A DNA stretch of 64,000 nucleotides, from contig NZ_BMWC01000008.1 of assembly GCF_014651035.1 (NCBI RefSeq), positions 248,001 through 312,000 on the forward strand, given 5' to 3'. The notes below the pieces were generated by a model. That model was not told where the DNA came from, ran no database searches, and saw nothing but the letters and a program-made list of their open reading frames with translations. This document shows positions 17,782-25,440 of the stretch, in pieces. Positions within the stretch are counted from its first letter, which is position 1; every line of letters starts with the position of its first letter. Source of the stretch: Streptomyces lomondensis (GTDB taxonomy: Bacteria > Actinomycetota > Actinomycetes > Streptomycetales > Streptomycetaceae). The position numbers and the translations under genes are program-made.

Positions 17782-17825
17782 GTGAGTGCCTCGTCTTCTC
17801 CTCAAGTGAGTGCTTCGCGTTCTCC
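17781..17825. repeat. Two imperfect 21-bp direct repeats
   Basis: AGTGAGTGCCTCGTCTTCTCC (17781-17801) recurs at 17805-17825 with three mismatches and a 24-bp period, beginning inside the anti-sigma stop codon. It looks like a short duplication; no function is evident. Confidence 0.6.
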
Positions 17826-17875
17826 CTGTGTGGTGTCCGGCACGGTGCCGCATCTCCGTGTGCCCGGACACAGTG

Positions 17876-17901
17876 GGAATGCGCGCCCCTTAGGATCCGT
17901 T
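17876..17901 (+). promoter_or_regulatory. SigR-type promoter of trxBA
   Basis: GGAAT (17876-17880), an 18-bp spacer and GTT (17899-17901) exactly match the disulfide-stress SigR consensus GGAAT-N18-GTT known for trxBA in S. coelicolor. The trxB start is about 70 bases downstream. A weak stem (GTGTCCGG 17833-17840 with CCGGACAC 17864-17871) just upstream may end the anti-sigma transcript. Confidence 0.88.
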
Positions 17902-17972
17902 GGGTGGGGTGAGAGTTCCGAGAGAAGCTCCCACCGGTCGAACGACGCAGTCCAGAGACGAGGAATCAAGCC

Positions 17973-18941
17973 GTGAGCGACGTCCGTAACGTGATCATCA
18001 TCGGCTCCGGGCCCGCCGGCTACACGGCGGCGCTCTACACCGCGCGCGCGTCGCTGAAGCCACTGGTGTTCGAGGGCGCCGTCACCGCGGGTGGCGCGCT
18101 CATGAACACCACCGACGTCGAGAACTTCCCGGGCTTCCAGGACGGCATCATGGGCCCCGAGCTCATGGACAACATGCGCGCCCAGGCGGAGCGCTTTGGA
18201 GCCGAGCTGGTCCCGGACGACGTGGTGGCCGTCGACCTGGCCGGTGAGATCAAGACCGTCACGGACACGGCCGGTACCGTCCACCGGGCCAAGGCCGTCA
18301 TCGTCGCCACCGGCTCGCAGCACCGCAAGCTCGGTCTGCCGAACGAGGACGCGCTGTCCGGCCGGGGCGTGTCCTGGTGCGCCACCTGTGACGGGTTCTT
18401 CTTCAAGGACCAGGACATCGCCGTGATCGGCGGTGGCGACACCGCGATGGAGGAGGCCACCTTCCTTTCGCGGTTCGCCAAGTCCGTGACCGTCGTCCAC
18501 CGCCGCGACACCCTGCGCGCCTCCAAGGCCATGCAGGAGCGCGCCTTCGCCGACCCGAAGATCAGCTTCGTGTGGGACAGCGAGGTCGCCGAGATCCAGG
18601 GCGACCCGAAGCTCTCGGGCCTGAAGCTGCGCAACGTCAAGACCGGTGAGCTCTCGGACCTGCCGGTGACCGGTCTGTTCATCGCCATCGGCCACGACCC
18701 CCGCACCGAGCTCTTCAAGGGTCAGCTCGACCTGGACGAAGAGGGCTACCTGAAGGTGGACGCGCCGTCGACGCGCACCAACCTGACCGGTGTCTTCGGT
18801 GCCGGCGACGTGGTGGACCACACCTACCGTCAGGCGATCACCGCGGCCGGGACCGGCTGCTCCGCCGCTCTCGACGCCGAGCGCTACCTCGCCGCCCTCG
18901 CGGACGAGGAGCAGCCCGAGCCCGAGAAGACCGCTGTCTGA
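17973..18941 (+). CDS. trxB: Thioredoxin reductase
   Basis: NADPH-dependent flavoenzyme of 322 residues that reduces thioredoxin in the cytoplasm. It has an N-terminal FAD-binding GSGPAGYTAA (about residues 11-20), the redox-active CATC in WCATCDGFF (near 135), an NADPH-binding GGGDTAMEEATF (about 154-165) and the C-terminal FAD motif GVFGAGDVVD (near 277). The start is GTG 17973. A SigR promoter precedes it, so induction by thiol oxidation is expected. trxA follows after 44 bases and is probably in the same operon. Confidence 0.97.
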   Translation: MSDVRNVIIIGSGPAGYTAALYTARASLKPLVFEGAVTAGGALMNTTDVENFPGFQDGIMGPELMDNMRAQAERFGAELVPDDVVAVDLAGEIKTVTDTAGTVHRAKAVIVATGSQHRKLGLPNEDALSGRGVSWCATCDGFFFKDQDIAVIGGGDTAMEEATFLSRFAKSVTVVHRRDTLRASKAMQERAFADPKISFVWDSEVAEIQGDPKLSGLKLRNVKTGELSDLPVTGLFIAIGHDPRTELFKGQLDLDEEGYLKVDAPSTRTNLTGVFGAGDVVDHTYRQAITAAGTGCSAALDAERYLAALADEEQPEPEKTAV

Positions 18942-18985
18942 CCCTCCCTACCCGCCCCACGCATCAACCAGTTAAGGAGCCCGCC

Positions 18986-19318
18986 GTGGCCGGCACCCTG
19001 AAGAACGTGACCGACGACTCCTTCGAGCAGGACGTCCTCAAGAGCGACAAGCCCGTCCTCGTGGACTTCTGGGCCGCCTGGTGCGGTCCCTGCCGCCAGA
19101 TCGCGCCGTCCCTGGAGGCGATCGCCTCCGAATACGGCGACAAGATCGAGGTCGTCAAGCTGAACATCGACGAGAACCCGGGTACGGCCGCCAAGTACGG
19201 CGTCATGTCCATCCCGACCCTGAACGTCTACCAGGGTGGCGAGGTCGCCAAGACCATCGTGGGCGCCAAGCCGAAGGCCGCGATCGTTCGCGACCTCGAG
19301 GAGTTCATCACCGAGTGA
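18986..19318 (+). CDS. trxA: Thioredoxin
   Basis: Small dithiol reductant of 110 residues with the active site WCGPC (about residues 32-36) in FWAAWCGPCRQIAP, the cis-Pro motif SIPTL near 76, and a complete thioredoxin fold. GTG 18986 is preceded by TTAAGGAG. It is the substrate of the upstream TrxB and ends at a strong bidirectional hairpin. A parS site lies between the stop codon and the hairpin. Confidence 0.97.
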   Translation: MAGTLKNVTDDSFEQDVLKSDKPVLVDFWAAWCGPCRQIAPSLEAIASEYGDKIEVVKLNIDENPGTAAKYGVMSIPTLNVYQGGEVAKTIVGAKPKAAIVRDLEEFITE

Positions 19319-19348
19319 GGCGACTGAGCCGTCACACCGACGGTGCAT

Positions 19349-19362
19349 GTTTCACGTGAAAC
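19349..19362. other. parS: parS site 6
   Basis: Perfect GTTTCACGTGAAAC between trxA and its terminator. Confidence 0.93.
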
Positions 19363-19398
19363 ACGAATGGGCCAACCCGGAAGGGTTGGCCCATTCGT
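19363..19398. terminator. Bidirectional terminator between trxA and the GNAT gene
   Basis: A perfect 16-bp stem (19363-19378 with 19383-19398) with loop GGAA, directly abutting parS site 6 and followed by TTTG. It serves two convergent genes. Confidence 0.85.
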
Positions 19399-19411
19399 TT
19401 GACTGCGGGCT

Positions 19412-20029
19412 CTACAGCGGTCGCAGCGCCGGCTCCTTCTGTACGGCGCCCAGGAGCCGGTCCAGCGCCATCTCGACGTCTTCCTTCCAGGAGAGCGTCG
19501 ACCTCAGTTCCAGCCTCAGCCGAGGAACGGTGGGGTGCTGTCGGACCGTCTTGAAGCCCACCGCCAGGAGATGATCGGCGGGCAGCACACAGGCCGGTTC
19601 CTTCCAGCGCGCGTCTCCGAACGCCTCGATCGCCTTGAAGCCGCGCCGCAGCAGATCCTTGGCGACCGTCTGGACCATCACCCGGCCCAGCCCCTGCCCC
19701 TGGTAGCCCGGCACGATGAACCCGGTCATCAGTTGCACCGCGTCAGGGGAGACGGGGCTCGTGGGAAACGCCGTGGAGCGGGGCACATAGGCGGGCGGGG
19801 CGTACAGCACGAAGCCCACGGGCACGTCGTCGACGTAGACCACCCGACCACAGGATCCCCAGTCCAGCAGGACCGCCGAGATCCAGGCCTCCTTCTCCAG
19901 CGCGGGCGTGCCCGCCTTTACCGCGGCCTCGCCGCTGACTGGGTCGAGTTCCCAGAAGACACACGTGCGGCAACGCTTGGGAAGGTCCTGAAGGTTGTCC
20001 AGCGTGAGCGGTACGAGCCGACGCCCCAT
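19412..20029 (-). CDS. GNAT-family N-acetyltransferase
   Basis: Acyltransferase of 205 residues using acetyl-CoA; the substrate is unknown. The acetyl-CoA-binding loop lies in the segment VPGYQGQGLGRVMVQ (Q-x-x-G-x-G/A type, about residues 118-130). The N-terminus has an unusual small Cys pair (KRCRTCVFWEL). The ATG at 20029 has GAGGAAC upstream. It lies between trxA and parB in the same position as the acetyltransferase gene next to parAB in S. coelicolor. Confidence 0.87.
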   Translation of the reverse strand: MGRRLVPLTLDNLQDLPKRCRTCVFWELDPVSGEAAVKAGTPALEKEAWISAVLLDWGSCGRVVYVDDVPVGFVLYAPPAYVPRSTAFPTSPVSPDAVQLMTGFIVPGYQGQGLGRVMVQTVAKDLLRRGFKAIEAFGDARWKEPACVLPADHLLAVGFKTVRQHPTVPRLRLELRSTLSWKEDVEMALDRLLGAVQKEPALRPL

Positions 20030-20175
20030 GAAGGCTGTTCCTCGCTTCCTTCGCCCGCCGCATCGCGGGCGGCTGTCAGAACGCTCCGTTCCCTGAGGAG
20101 ACTGCCGATGAATCCACCGACGGCTCCCAGCCCCAAACCGGCGCTCACCAGTCCGGTGCGGCTCATCGTTCGCAT
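19918..20175 (-). CDS. Possible small membrane protein overlapping the GNAT gene start
   Basis: An 85-residue frame starts at ATG 20175 with a very good ribosome site (GGGAGG, 8 bases spacing) and reads MRTMSRTGLVSAGLGLGAVGGFIGSLL, a Gly-rich hydrophobic segment. The first 48 codons have moderately high GC at the third position. The last third overlaps the GNAT coding start by about 110 bases in another frame and has poor codon bias. It may be a genuine short gene or only a leader of the GNAT transcript. I recognise no family. Confidence 0.35.
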   Translation of the reverse strand: MRTMSRTGLVSAGLGLGAVGGFIGSLLRERSVLTAARDAAGEGSEEQPSWGVGSYRSRWTTFRTFPSVAARVSSGNSTQSAARPR

Positions 20176-20227
20176 GGCCCCTGCCTCCCTCTCAGAGGTG
20201 CTGCCGGGTGGTCGCGCCGTACCCGAA

Positions 20228-20247
20228 CGCATCGTATCCACGATGCG
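20228..20247. repeat. Inverted repeat between parB and the small ORF
   Basis: CGCATCGT-ATCC-ACGATGCG, 8-bp arms with a 4-base spacer, upstream of the small ORF and GNAT gene. It is a candidate operator; no regulator can be named. Confidence 0.4.
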
Positions 20248-20273
20248 ATTCCATCGATACCGCCAGAAAGGAA

Positions 20274-20316
20274 AGAGCGGGCCACGTTCCGGTACACACC
20301 GGACACGGCCCGCTCT
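20274..20316 (-). terminator. Terminator after parB
   Basis: A 10-bp stem AGAGCGGGCC/GGCCCGCTCT separated by 23 bases lies 34 bases past the parB stop codon in the minus direction. Confidence 0.65.
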
Positions 20317-20349
20317 GTCGGATGCACAGGGGACGCTCCTGCCGGAGGC

Positions 20350-21450
20350 TCAGGACTCGCTCTCCTCGGAGTCGCCCTCCAGGAGACTCTTCTGCAGGAC
20401 CGGTCCCTCGCCAGGGGCGAGAGAGCCGAGGATCCGCTCAAGGTCCTCCATCGAGGCGAACTCGACGGTGATCTTGCCCTTCTTCTGCCCCAGGTCGACC
20501 TTCACCCGCGTCTCGAAACGGTCCGAGAGCCGGGTGGCGAGCTCGGACAGCGCGGGAGAGACCCGGGCACCGGCACGCGGGCCCTTGGGCCGCTGGGCCT
20601 TCTGCGGCCGTGACCCCATCAGGGTCACGATCTCCTCCACCGCCCGCACCGAGAGCCCCTCGGCGACGATGCGGTGGGCCAGCTTGTCCTGCTCCTCCGA
20701 GTCCTCGACCGACAGCAGTGCCCGCGCATGGCCGGCCGAGAGCACCCCGGCGGCGACCCGGCGCTGTACGGCCGGCGAAAGCTTCAGCAGACGCAGGGTG
20801 TTGGAGACCTGTGGGCGGGAACGGCCGATGCGGTCCGCGAGCTGGTCGTGCGTGCAGTTGAAGTCCCTCAGCAACTGGTCGTAGGCAGCTGCCTCTTCCA
20901 GAGGGTTCAGCTGGGCGCGGTGCAGGTTCTCCAGCAGAGCGTCCAGGAGGAGCTTCTCGTCCTCCGTGGCCCGCACGATCGCCGGGATCGCCTCCAGCCC
21001 CGCCTCACGGCAGGCCCGCCAACGGCGCTCGCCCATGATGAGCTCGTAGCGGGCGGGACCCACCTGCCGCACGACGACCGGCTGGAGGAGCCCCACTTCC
21101 TTGATGGAGGTGATGAGTTCCGCCAGCGCGTCCTCGTCGAAGACCTCACGCGGCTGCCGCGGGTTCGGCTTGATGGAGTCGAGGGGGATCTCGGCGAAGT
21201 GCGCACCGATGGGTGCCGCAGGCGCGGCCGGAGCACTGGGCTGCGCCGGCTCCTCTGTTTCACGTGAAACAGTCGGCAGAGTCGTCACCTTCGCCGCGGC
21301 CACCCCACGGTCGTTCGGCAGCGCGGGCACGGCCGCAGGGGATGTGGAAGCGGCACCCCCCGCCGCAGCCTGGGCCACCGACTTCTCCGTCGGGGCGGCA
21401 GGGATCAGTGCGCCGAGACCACGGCCCAGCCCCCTCCGTCGCTCGCTCAC
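20350..21450 (-). CDS. parB: Chromosome partition protein ParB
   Basis: CTPase/DNA-binding protein of 366 residues that loads at parS and spreads to organise the origin for segregation during sporulation. The N-terminal ParA-interaction segment is basic (RRRGLGRGLGALIP, residues 4-17). A disordered linker follows. The ParB/Srx CTP-binding domain contains the GERRWRA motif near residue 153, and the HTH (QLADRIGRSRPQVSNTLRLL) lies near 210-230. The C-terminal dimerisation domain follows. The start GTG overlaps the parA stop (GTGA). A perfect parS lies inside the gene (21257-21270), reading VSRET in the linker, so ParB binds its own coding DNA. Confidence 0.97.
   Translation of the reverse strand: MSERRRGLGRGLGALIPAAPTEKSVAQAAAGGAASTSPAAVPALPNDRGVAAAKVTTLPTVSRETEEPAQPSAPAAPAAPIGAHFAEIPLDSIKPNPRQPREVFDEDALAELITSIKEVGLLQPVVVRQVGPARYELIMGERRWRACREAGLEAIPAIVRATEDEKLLLDALLENLHRAQLNPLEEAAAYDQLLRDFNCTHDQLADRIGRSRPQVSNTLRLLKLSPAVQRRVAAGVLSAGHARALLSVEDSEEQDKLAHRIVAEGLSVRAVEEIVTLMGSRPQKAQRPKGPRAGARVSPALSELATRLSDRFETRVKVDLGQKKGKITVEFASMEDLERILGSLAPGEGPVLQKSLLEGDSEESES
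21257..21270. other. parS: parS site 7 (inside parB)
   Basis: Perfect GTTTCACGTGAAAC in the parB linker; read on the minus strand as Val-Ser-Arg-Glu-Thr. Confidence 0.93.
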
Positions 21451-22523
21451 TGGATGCCCTCCACCATGTTCGGGTCGTTCTGCTGTACGCCGATGTGAGC
21501 GTGGGTCGCGTCATAGCTGACGCCCACGCCCTTCAGCGCGATCTCTCGTGCCGCCTCAAGATAGGAGAGGGCACCACTCGATCCAGGATCGTAAGTCAGT
21601 ACCGTCTGCCCATAACTCGGCGCCTCCGAGATACGGACGGACCGAGGGATGCTCGTCCGCAGTACCTCGTCGCCGAAGTGGGTGCGCACCTCTTCGGCGA
21701 CCTGGGACGCGAGTCGCGTCCGGCCGTCGTACATGGTGAGCAGGATGGTCGACACATGCAGGGCGGGGTTGAGGTGCCCCCGCACCAGGTCGACGTTGCG
21801 CAGCAGCTGTCCCAGGCCCTCCAACGCGTAGTACTCGCACTGGATCGGGATCAGGACCTCCTGGCCCGCCACCAGGGCGTTGACCGTCAGGAGACCGAGC
21901 GAGGGCGGGCAGTCGATGAGGATGTAGTCCAGCGGCTGCTCGTACGCCTGGATGGCGCGCTGAAGCCTGCTCTCCCGTGCCACCAGGGATACCAGCTCGA
22001 TCTCCGCACCGGCGAGATCGATCGTGGCGGGGGCGCAGAAGAGACCCTCGACATCCGGGACCGGCTGGACGACCTCGGAGAGCGGCTTGCTCTCCACCAA
22101 CACGTCATAGATGGACGGAACTTCGGCGTGGTGGTCGATGCCCAGTGCGGTGGACGCGTTGCCCTGTGGGTCGAGGTCGACCACCAGAACGCGGCCACCG
22201 TGCAGGGCCAGCGACGCGGCAAGGTTGACGGTCGTCGTCGTCTTGCCCACGCCGCCCTTCTGGTTGGCGACCACGATGATTCGGGTCTGCTCGGGCCGTG
22301 GCAGGCCCTCGCCGGCGCGGCCTAGAGCCTCCACCGCCAGTTGGGCAGCACGACCGATGGGAGTGTCGTCCATCGGAGGCGGTGTTTCACGTGAAACATC
22401 CGCCCCCATCGACTCGGTACGGGGACCGGGGACCGGATCGGTCATCGGTCCCGCGATGTTGGCGTCGGACCGCAAGGATTCACTCTCCTCGACTTCAGGC
22501 TCGCAATGAACAGAGCCTCCCAT
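21447..22523 (-). CDS. parA: Chromosome partition ATPase ParA
   Basis: Walker-type ATPase that drives ParB-origin complexes and marks aerial hyphae for sporulation. From ATG 22523 it has 358 residues: a disordered acidic N-terminus, then the deviant Walker A KGGVGKTTTTVN (near residue 95), switch I DPQGNAS and Walker B ILIDCPPSLGLL. The start is uncertain. ATG 22523 has no good ribosome site. A TTG at 22475 has GAGGAG at a fair distance and would give 342 residues. The frame stays open to 22697, where ATG lies inside parS site 9, but codon use there is poor. parB follows with a 4-base overlap. Confidence 0.95.
   Translation of the reverse strand: MGGSVHCEPEVEESESLRSDANIAGPMTDPVPGPRTESMGADVSRETPPPMDDTPIGRAAQLAVEALGRAGEGLPRPEQTRIIVVANQKGGVGKTTTTVNLAASLALHGGRVLVVDLDPQGNASTALGIDHHAEVPSIYDVLVESKPLSEVVQPVPDVEGLFCAPATIDLAGAEIELVSLVARESRLQRAIQAYEQPLDYILIDCPPSLGLLTVNALVAGQEVLIPIQCEYYALEGLGQLLRNVDLVRGHLNPALHVSTILLTMYDGRTRLASQVAEEVRTHFGDEVLRTSIPRSVRISEAPSYGQTVLTYDPGSSGALSYLEAAREIALKGVGVSYDATHAHIGVQQNDPNMVEGIQ
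22384..22397. other. parS: parS site 8 (inside parA)
   Basis: Perfect GTTTCACGTGAAAC in the N-terminal disordered part of parA; read on the minus strand as Val-Ser-Arg-Glu-Thr. Confidence 0.93.
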
Positions 22524-22559
22524 GTCTTCGGGGTCATGAACCAGTGAGGCCTTGCGTTC

Positions 22560-22586
22560 TGTGGAGAAATCCACCTCTGTGGACAA
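22560..22586 (-). promoter_or_regulatory. Two DnaA boxes upstream of parA
   Basis: On the minus strand, TTCTCCACA (22560-22568) and a perfect TTGTCCACA (22578-22586) are 18 bp apart, just upstream of the parA start candidates. The 265-bp stretch between parA and rsmG holds these boxes and parS site 9. Confidence 0.65.
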
Positions 22587-22681
22587 CTCCGGTCCCTCAT
22601 CGAGTGAACCGAGAGGCTTACGGTCGCGGGGTTCGGCCGCAGCGCGGCCACGACTGATGATGCCGTGCAGCAGTGAGCGAC

Positions 22682-22695
22682 GTTTCACGTGAAAC
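22682..22695. other. parS: parS site 9
   Basis: Perfect GTTTCACGTGAAAC between rsmG and parA. Confidence 0.93.
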
Positions 22696-22788
22696 ACGAT
22701 GCACAGCAGCGGTGGCCGTACTGTCGCGACACTCCGGCATGCGTAGGTTTGGCAGCTTGTGTGGAGTACGTCTCGTCCTCAGGACGGA

Positions 22789-23505
22789 TCAGCGTCGCCG
22801 CCTCGCACGACCCGTACGAGCCGCCTTGGCGCGCTTCGCGGCGAAGCGCACACCGCCGGGACTCTCCCCGACCTCGACGCGCACGACCGTGGACATCGGG
22901 TCCACCACGCCCTCACCGACATGCAGGATGGACGTCTCCACAGCACCCAGCTTGCTGAGAGCCGCCGACGCGCTCTTCAGCTCCTCCTCCGCGGCATCGC
23001 CCTTGAGCGCGAGCATCTCCCCGTACGGCCGCAGCAGCGGGATGCCCCAGGTGGCGAGTCGGTCGAGGGGCGCGACGGCACGGGCGGTCACGACGTGGAC
23101 GGGCTGGATCTTCCCCATGACCTCCTCGGCCCGGCCGCGTACCACGGTCACATGATCGAGCCCGAGCAGTTCCACGACCTCGGTGAGGAAGTTGGTGCGC
23201 CGCAGCAGCGGCTCCAGCAGCGTGATCTTCAGGTCCTCCCGGACCAGCGCCAGCGGAATGCCGGGCAGGCCGGCGCCCGAACCGACATCGCAGACCGTCA
23301 CGCCCTGGGGCACCACTTCCGAGAGCACCGCGCAGTTCAGCAGGTGCCGCTCCCACAGGCGGGGCACTTCACGCGGGCCGATGAGACCGCGCTGCACGCC
23401 CGCCTCAGCGAGCAGTTCGGCGTACCGCACCGCATCCGCGAAGCGATCACCGAACACCGCGCGCGCCTGTTCGGGCGCGGGGGGAAGCTCCGCTGCCTCC
23501 GTCAC
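22789..23505 (-). CDS. rsmG: 16S rRNA m7G527 methyltransferase RsmG (GidB)
   Basis: SAM-dependent enzyme of 238 residues that methylates N7 of G527 in 16S rRNA. In Streptomyces, loss of function gives low-level streptomycin resistance. SAM-binding motif I is VCDVGSGAGLPGIPLAL (near residue 72). The family motif RAVAPLDRLATW lies near 143. The C-terminus is basic (KRAKAARTGRARRRR). It starts at GTG 23505. Its position between jag and parA is the conserved origin order. Confidence 0.95.
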   Translation of the reverse strand: MTEAAELPPAPEQARAVFGDRFADAVRYAELLAEAGVQRGLIGPREVPRLWERHLLNCAVLSEVVPQGVTVCDVGSGAGLPGIPLALVREDLKITLLEPLLRRTNFLTEVVELLGLDHVTVVRGRAEEVMGKIQPVHVVTARAVAPLDRLATWGIPLLRPYGEMLALKGDAAEEELKSASAALSKLGAVETSILHVGEGVVDPMSTVVRVEVGESPGGVRFAAKRAKAARTGRARRRR

Positions 23506-23585
23506 GGGGGGACCGTCCTTCCGTACCGCGTCGGCGCACCCCGCGCCGACACCAGAACCACCAGAACTATCAGGCTGACAAAGTT

Positions 23586-23614
23586 CGGCCCCGCCTGCGC
23601 AACAGACGGGGCCG
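23586..23614 (-). terminator. Terminator between jag and rsmG
   Basis: CGGCCCCG/CGGGGCCG stem of 8 bp with a 13-base loop, just after the jag stop codon. Confidence 0.6.
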
Positions 23615-23631
23615 GGGAACGTACGGGCCGA

Positions 23632-24144
23632 TCAGGCGGGAAGCACGACGACGAACCGCTGCGGTTCCTCGCCCTCGGACTCGCTGCGCAGGCCCGCGGC
23701 CTTGACCGCGTCGTGCACGACCTTGCGCTCGAACGGAGTCATGGGCTTCAGCTTCACGGCCTCACCGCTGCTCCTGGCCTCGGCGGCGGCCTTGGCGCCC
23801 AGCTCGGACAGCTCGGAGCGCTTCCGGGCGCGGTATCCCGCGATGTCGAGCATCAGGCGGCTGCGGTCACCGGTCTCGCGGTGCACGGCCAGACGGGTGA
23901 GCTCCTGGAGTGCCTCGAGCACCTCGCCGTCGCGGCCGACCAGCTTCTGCAGGTCACGGCTGCCCGTGTCGCTGATGATCGAGACGGAGGCGCGGTCGGC
24001 CTCGACGTCCATGTCGATGTCGCCGTCGAGGTCGGCGATGTCGAGCAGACCCTCCAGGTAGTCCGCCGCGATCTCGCCCTCCTGCTCCAGGCGGGTCAGG
24101 GTGTCTGCACCCTCGGCAGCGGCGGAGGTGGTGCCTTCCGTCAC
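23632..24144 (-). CDS. jag: RNA-binding protein Jag/KhpB (KH and R3H domains)
   Basis: Cytoplasmic RNA-binding protein of 170 residues. A KH-like domain holds the LVGRDGEVLEALQELT loop (about residues 67-83). An R3H domain includes RKVVHDAVKAAGLRSESEGEEPQR near the C-terminus (given as two parts: RKVVHDAV and the following SEGEEPQR). The start GTG 24144 has AAGGAG at 9 bases. It follows yidC by 15 bases, the normal yidC-jag pairing; in other bacteria KhpB links RNA metabolism to cell elongation and division. Confidence 0.93.
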   Translation of the reverse strand: MTEGTTSAAAEGADTLTRLEQEGEIAADYLEGLLDIADLDGDIDMDVEADRASVSIISDTGSRDLQKLVGRDGEVLEALQELTRLAVHRETGDRSRLMLDIAGYRARKRSELSELGAKAAAEARSSGEAVKLKPMTPFERKVVHDAVKAAGLRSESEGEEPQRFVVVLPA

Positions 24145-24159
24145 GGGATGGACTCCTTC

Positions 24160-25437
24160 TTACTTCTTGGACGGGGACTTGGGCCGCTGCGGACCCTTGC
24201 GCTGTCCGGACTGGGCCTTGCTGCGGGTACCGCTGCCGGGCTTCGCGCCGCCCTTCTTGGCAGCGGCTGCGGGCTTGGTGTCCTCGGGCTCGTCGGCCTT
24301 GGTCAGCGACGTCTTCGGCTCGTGTTCACCGGCCGCCTTGGCGGTGCCGGACTGGCGCTGGGCCTTGGTCTGCCGCTTGGGCTGCTGACGCTTCGGGGTG
24401 CCGACGGTGGTCGGCGCACCGTCCTCGGCCTGGGCGGCGGCCGCGGTGTCGCTCTTGATCACCGTGCCATCGGCCTGGGCGGCGAGGCCGGCCTTGCTGA
24501 GGCCGTTGATGAACTTGCGCTCGAACTCGTTGCGGTCGCGGCCCTTGGCGACGATCGCCTTGATGATGGCCCGGTCACGGCGCCGGCTGACCTTGTTGCG
24601 GTCCGTGACGTGCTTGTGCAGGCGCTCCAGGTAGGAGGCCTGGGCCTTGGAACCCGGGGTCGGGTTGTTGTGGATGACGTACATCTGCTGGCCCATGGTC
24701 CACACGTTGGTGGTCAGCCAGTAGACGAGGACACCGACCGGGAAGTTGATGCCGAAGACGGCGAAGATGATGGGGAAGACGTACATCAGCATCTTCTGCT
24801 GCTGCATGAACGGCGTCTTCACCGTGGTGTCGACGTTCTTCGTCATCAGCTGGCGCTGGGTGAAGAACTGCGACGCCGACATCAGGATGATCATGATGGC
24901 GGTGACGACCCGGACGTCGGTCAGGGTGGCACCGAGCGCTTCCACCTTCGACGAGCTGTCGGTGAACTTCACCGCCAGCGGCGCCCCGACGATGTGCGCC
25001 TTCTGGGCGCTCTCCAGGAGGCTGTTGTTGATCACGCCGATGGTGTCGTTCGACGCGATGCTGTTGAGCACGTGGTACAGGGCGAAGAAGAACGGGGACT
25101 GCGCCAGGATGGGAAAGCACGAGGACAGCGGGTTGGTGCCCGTGTCCTTGTACAGCTTCATCATCTCTTCGGACTGACGCTGCTTGTCGTTCTTGTAGCG
25201 CTCCTGGATCTTCTTCATCTCGGGCTGGAGCGTCTGCATCGCCCGGGTCGCCTTGATCTGCTTCACGAAGAGCGGGATCAGGCAGATACGGATCAGGATC
25301 ACCAGGGACACGATCGACAGGCCCCAGGCCCACCCGGTGTCGGGGCCGAAGATGGCGCCGTACACCGTGTGGAACTGGACGATGACCCAGGAGACGGGTG
25401 TGGTGATGAAGCTGAAGAGGCTGGCAATCGTGTCCAC
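24160..25437 (-). CDS. yidC: Membrane protein insertase YidC
   Basis: Inserts and folds membrane proteins, alone or with Sec. The protein has 425 residues. The N-terminal helix (IASLFSFITTPVSWVIVQF) and the 60KD_IMP core hold about five helices, including LSIVSLVILIRICLIPLFVKQ and CFPILAQSPFFFALYHVLN. A basic cytoplasmic tail of about 130 residues rich in Lys, Gln and Ala can contact ribosomes, as in other Gram-positive YidC proteins. The start GTG 25437 follows AGGAG at 8 bases, inside the end of yidD. Gene order is rpmH-rnpA-yidD-yidC-jag. Confidence 0.95.
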   Translation of the reverse strand: MDTIASLFSFITTPVSWVIVQFHTVYGAIFGPDTGWAWGLSIVSLVILIRICLIPLFVKQIKATRAMQTLQPEMKKIQERYKNDKQRQSEEMMKLYKDTGTNPLSSCFPILAQSPFFFALYHVLNSIASNDTIGVINNSLLESAQKAHIVGAPLAVKFTDSSSKVEALGATLTDVRVVTAIMIILMSASQFFTQRQLMTKNVDTTVKTPFMQQQKMLMYVFPIIFAVFGINFPVGVLVYWLTTNVWTMGQQMYVIHNNPTPGSKAQASYLERLHKHVTDRNKVSRRRDRAIIKAIVAKGRDRNEFERKFINGLSKAGLAAQADGTVIKSDTAAAAQAEDGAPTTVGTPKRQQPKRQTKAQRQSGTAKAAGEHEPKTSLTKADEPEDTKPAAAAKKGGAKPGSGTRSKAQSGQRKGPQRPKSPSKK

Positions 25438-25440
25438 TAA

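Noticed and set aside
17833..17871. Hairpin GTGTCCGG/CCGGACAC as anti-sigma terminator
   Set aside because: Only 8 bp with a 23-base loop and no T-run; kept as a remark in the SigR promoter entry.
22524..22697. N-terminal extension of ParA starting MFHVK inside parS site 9
   Set aside because: ATG-TTT-CAC-GTG-AAA arises from the parS sequence itself; codon use in the extension is poor and it has no ribosome site. Similar MFHVK starts occur in other frames next to parS sites.
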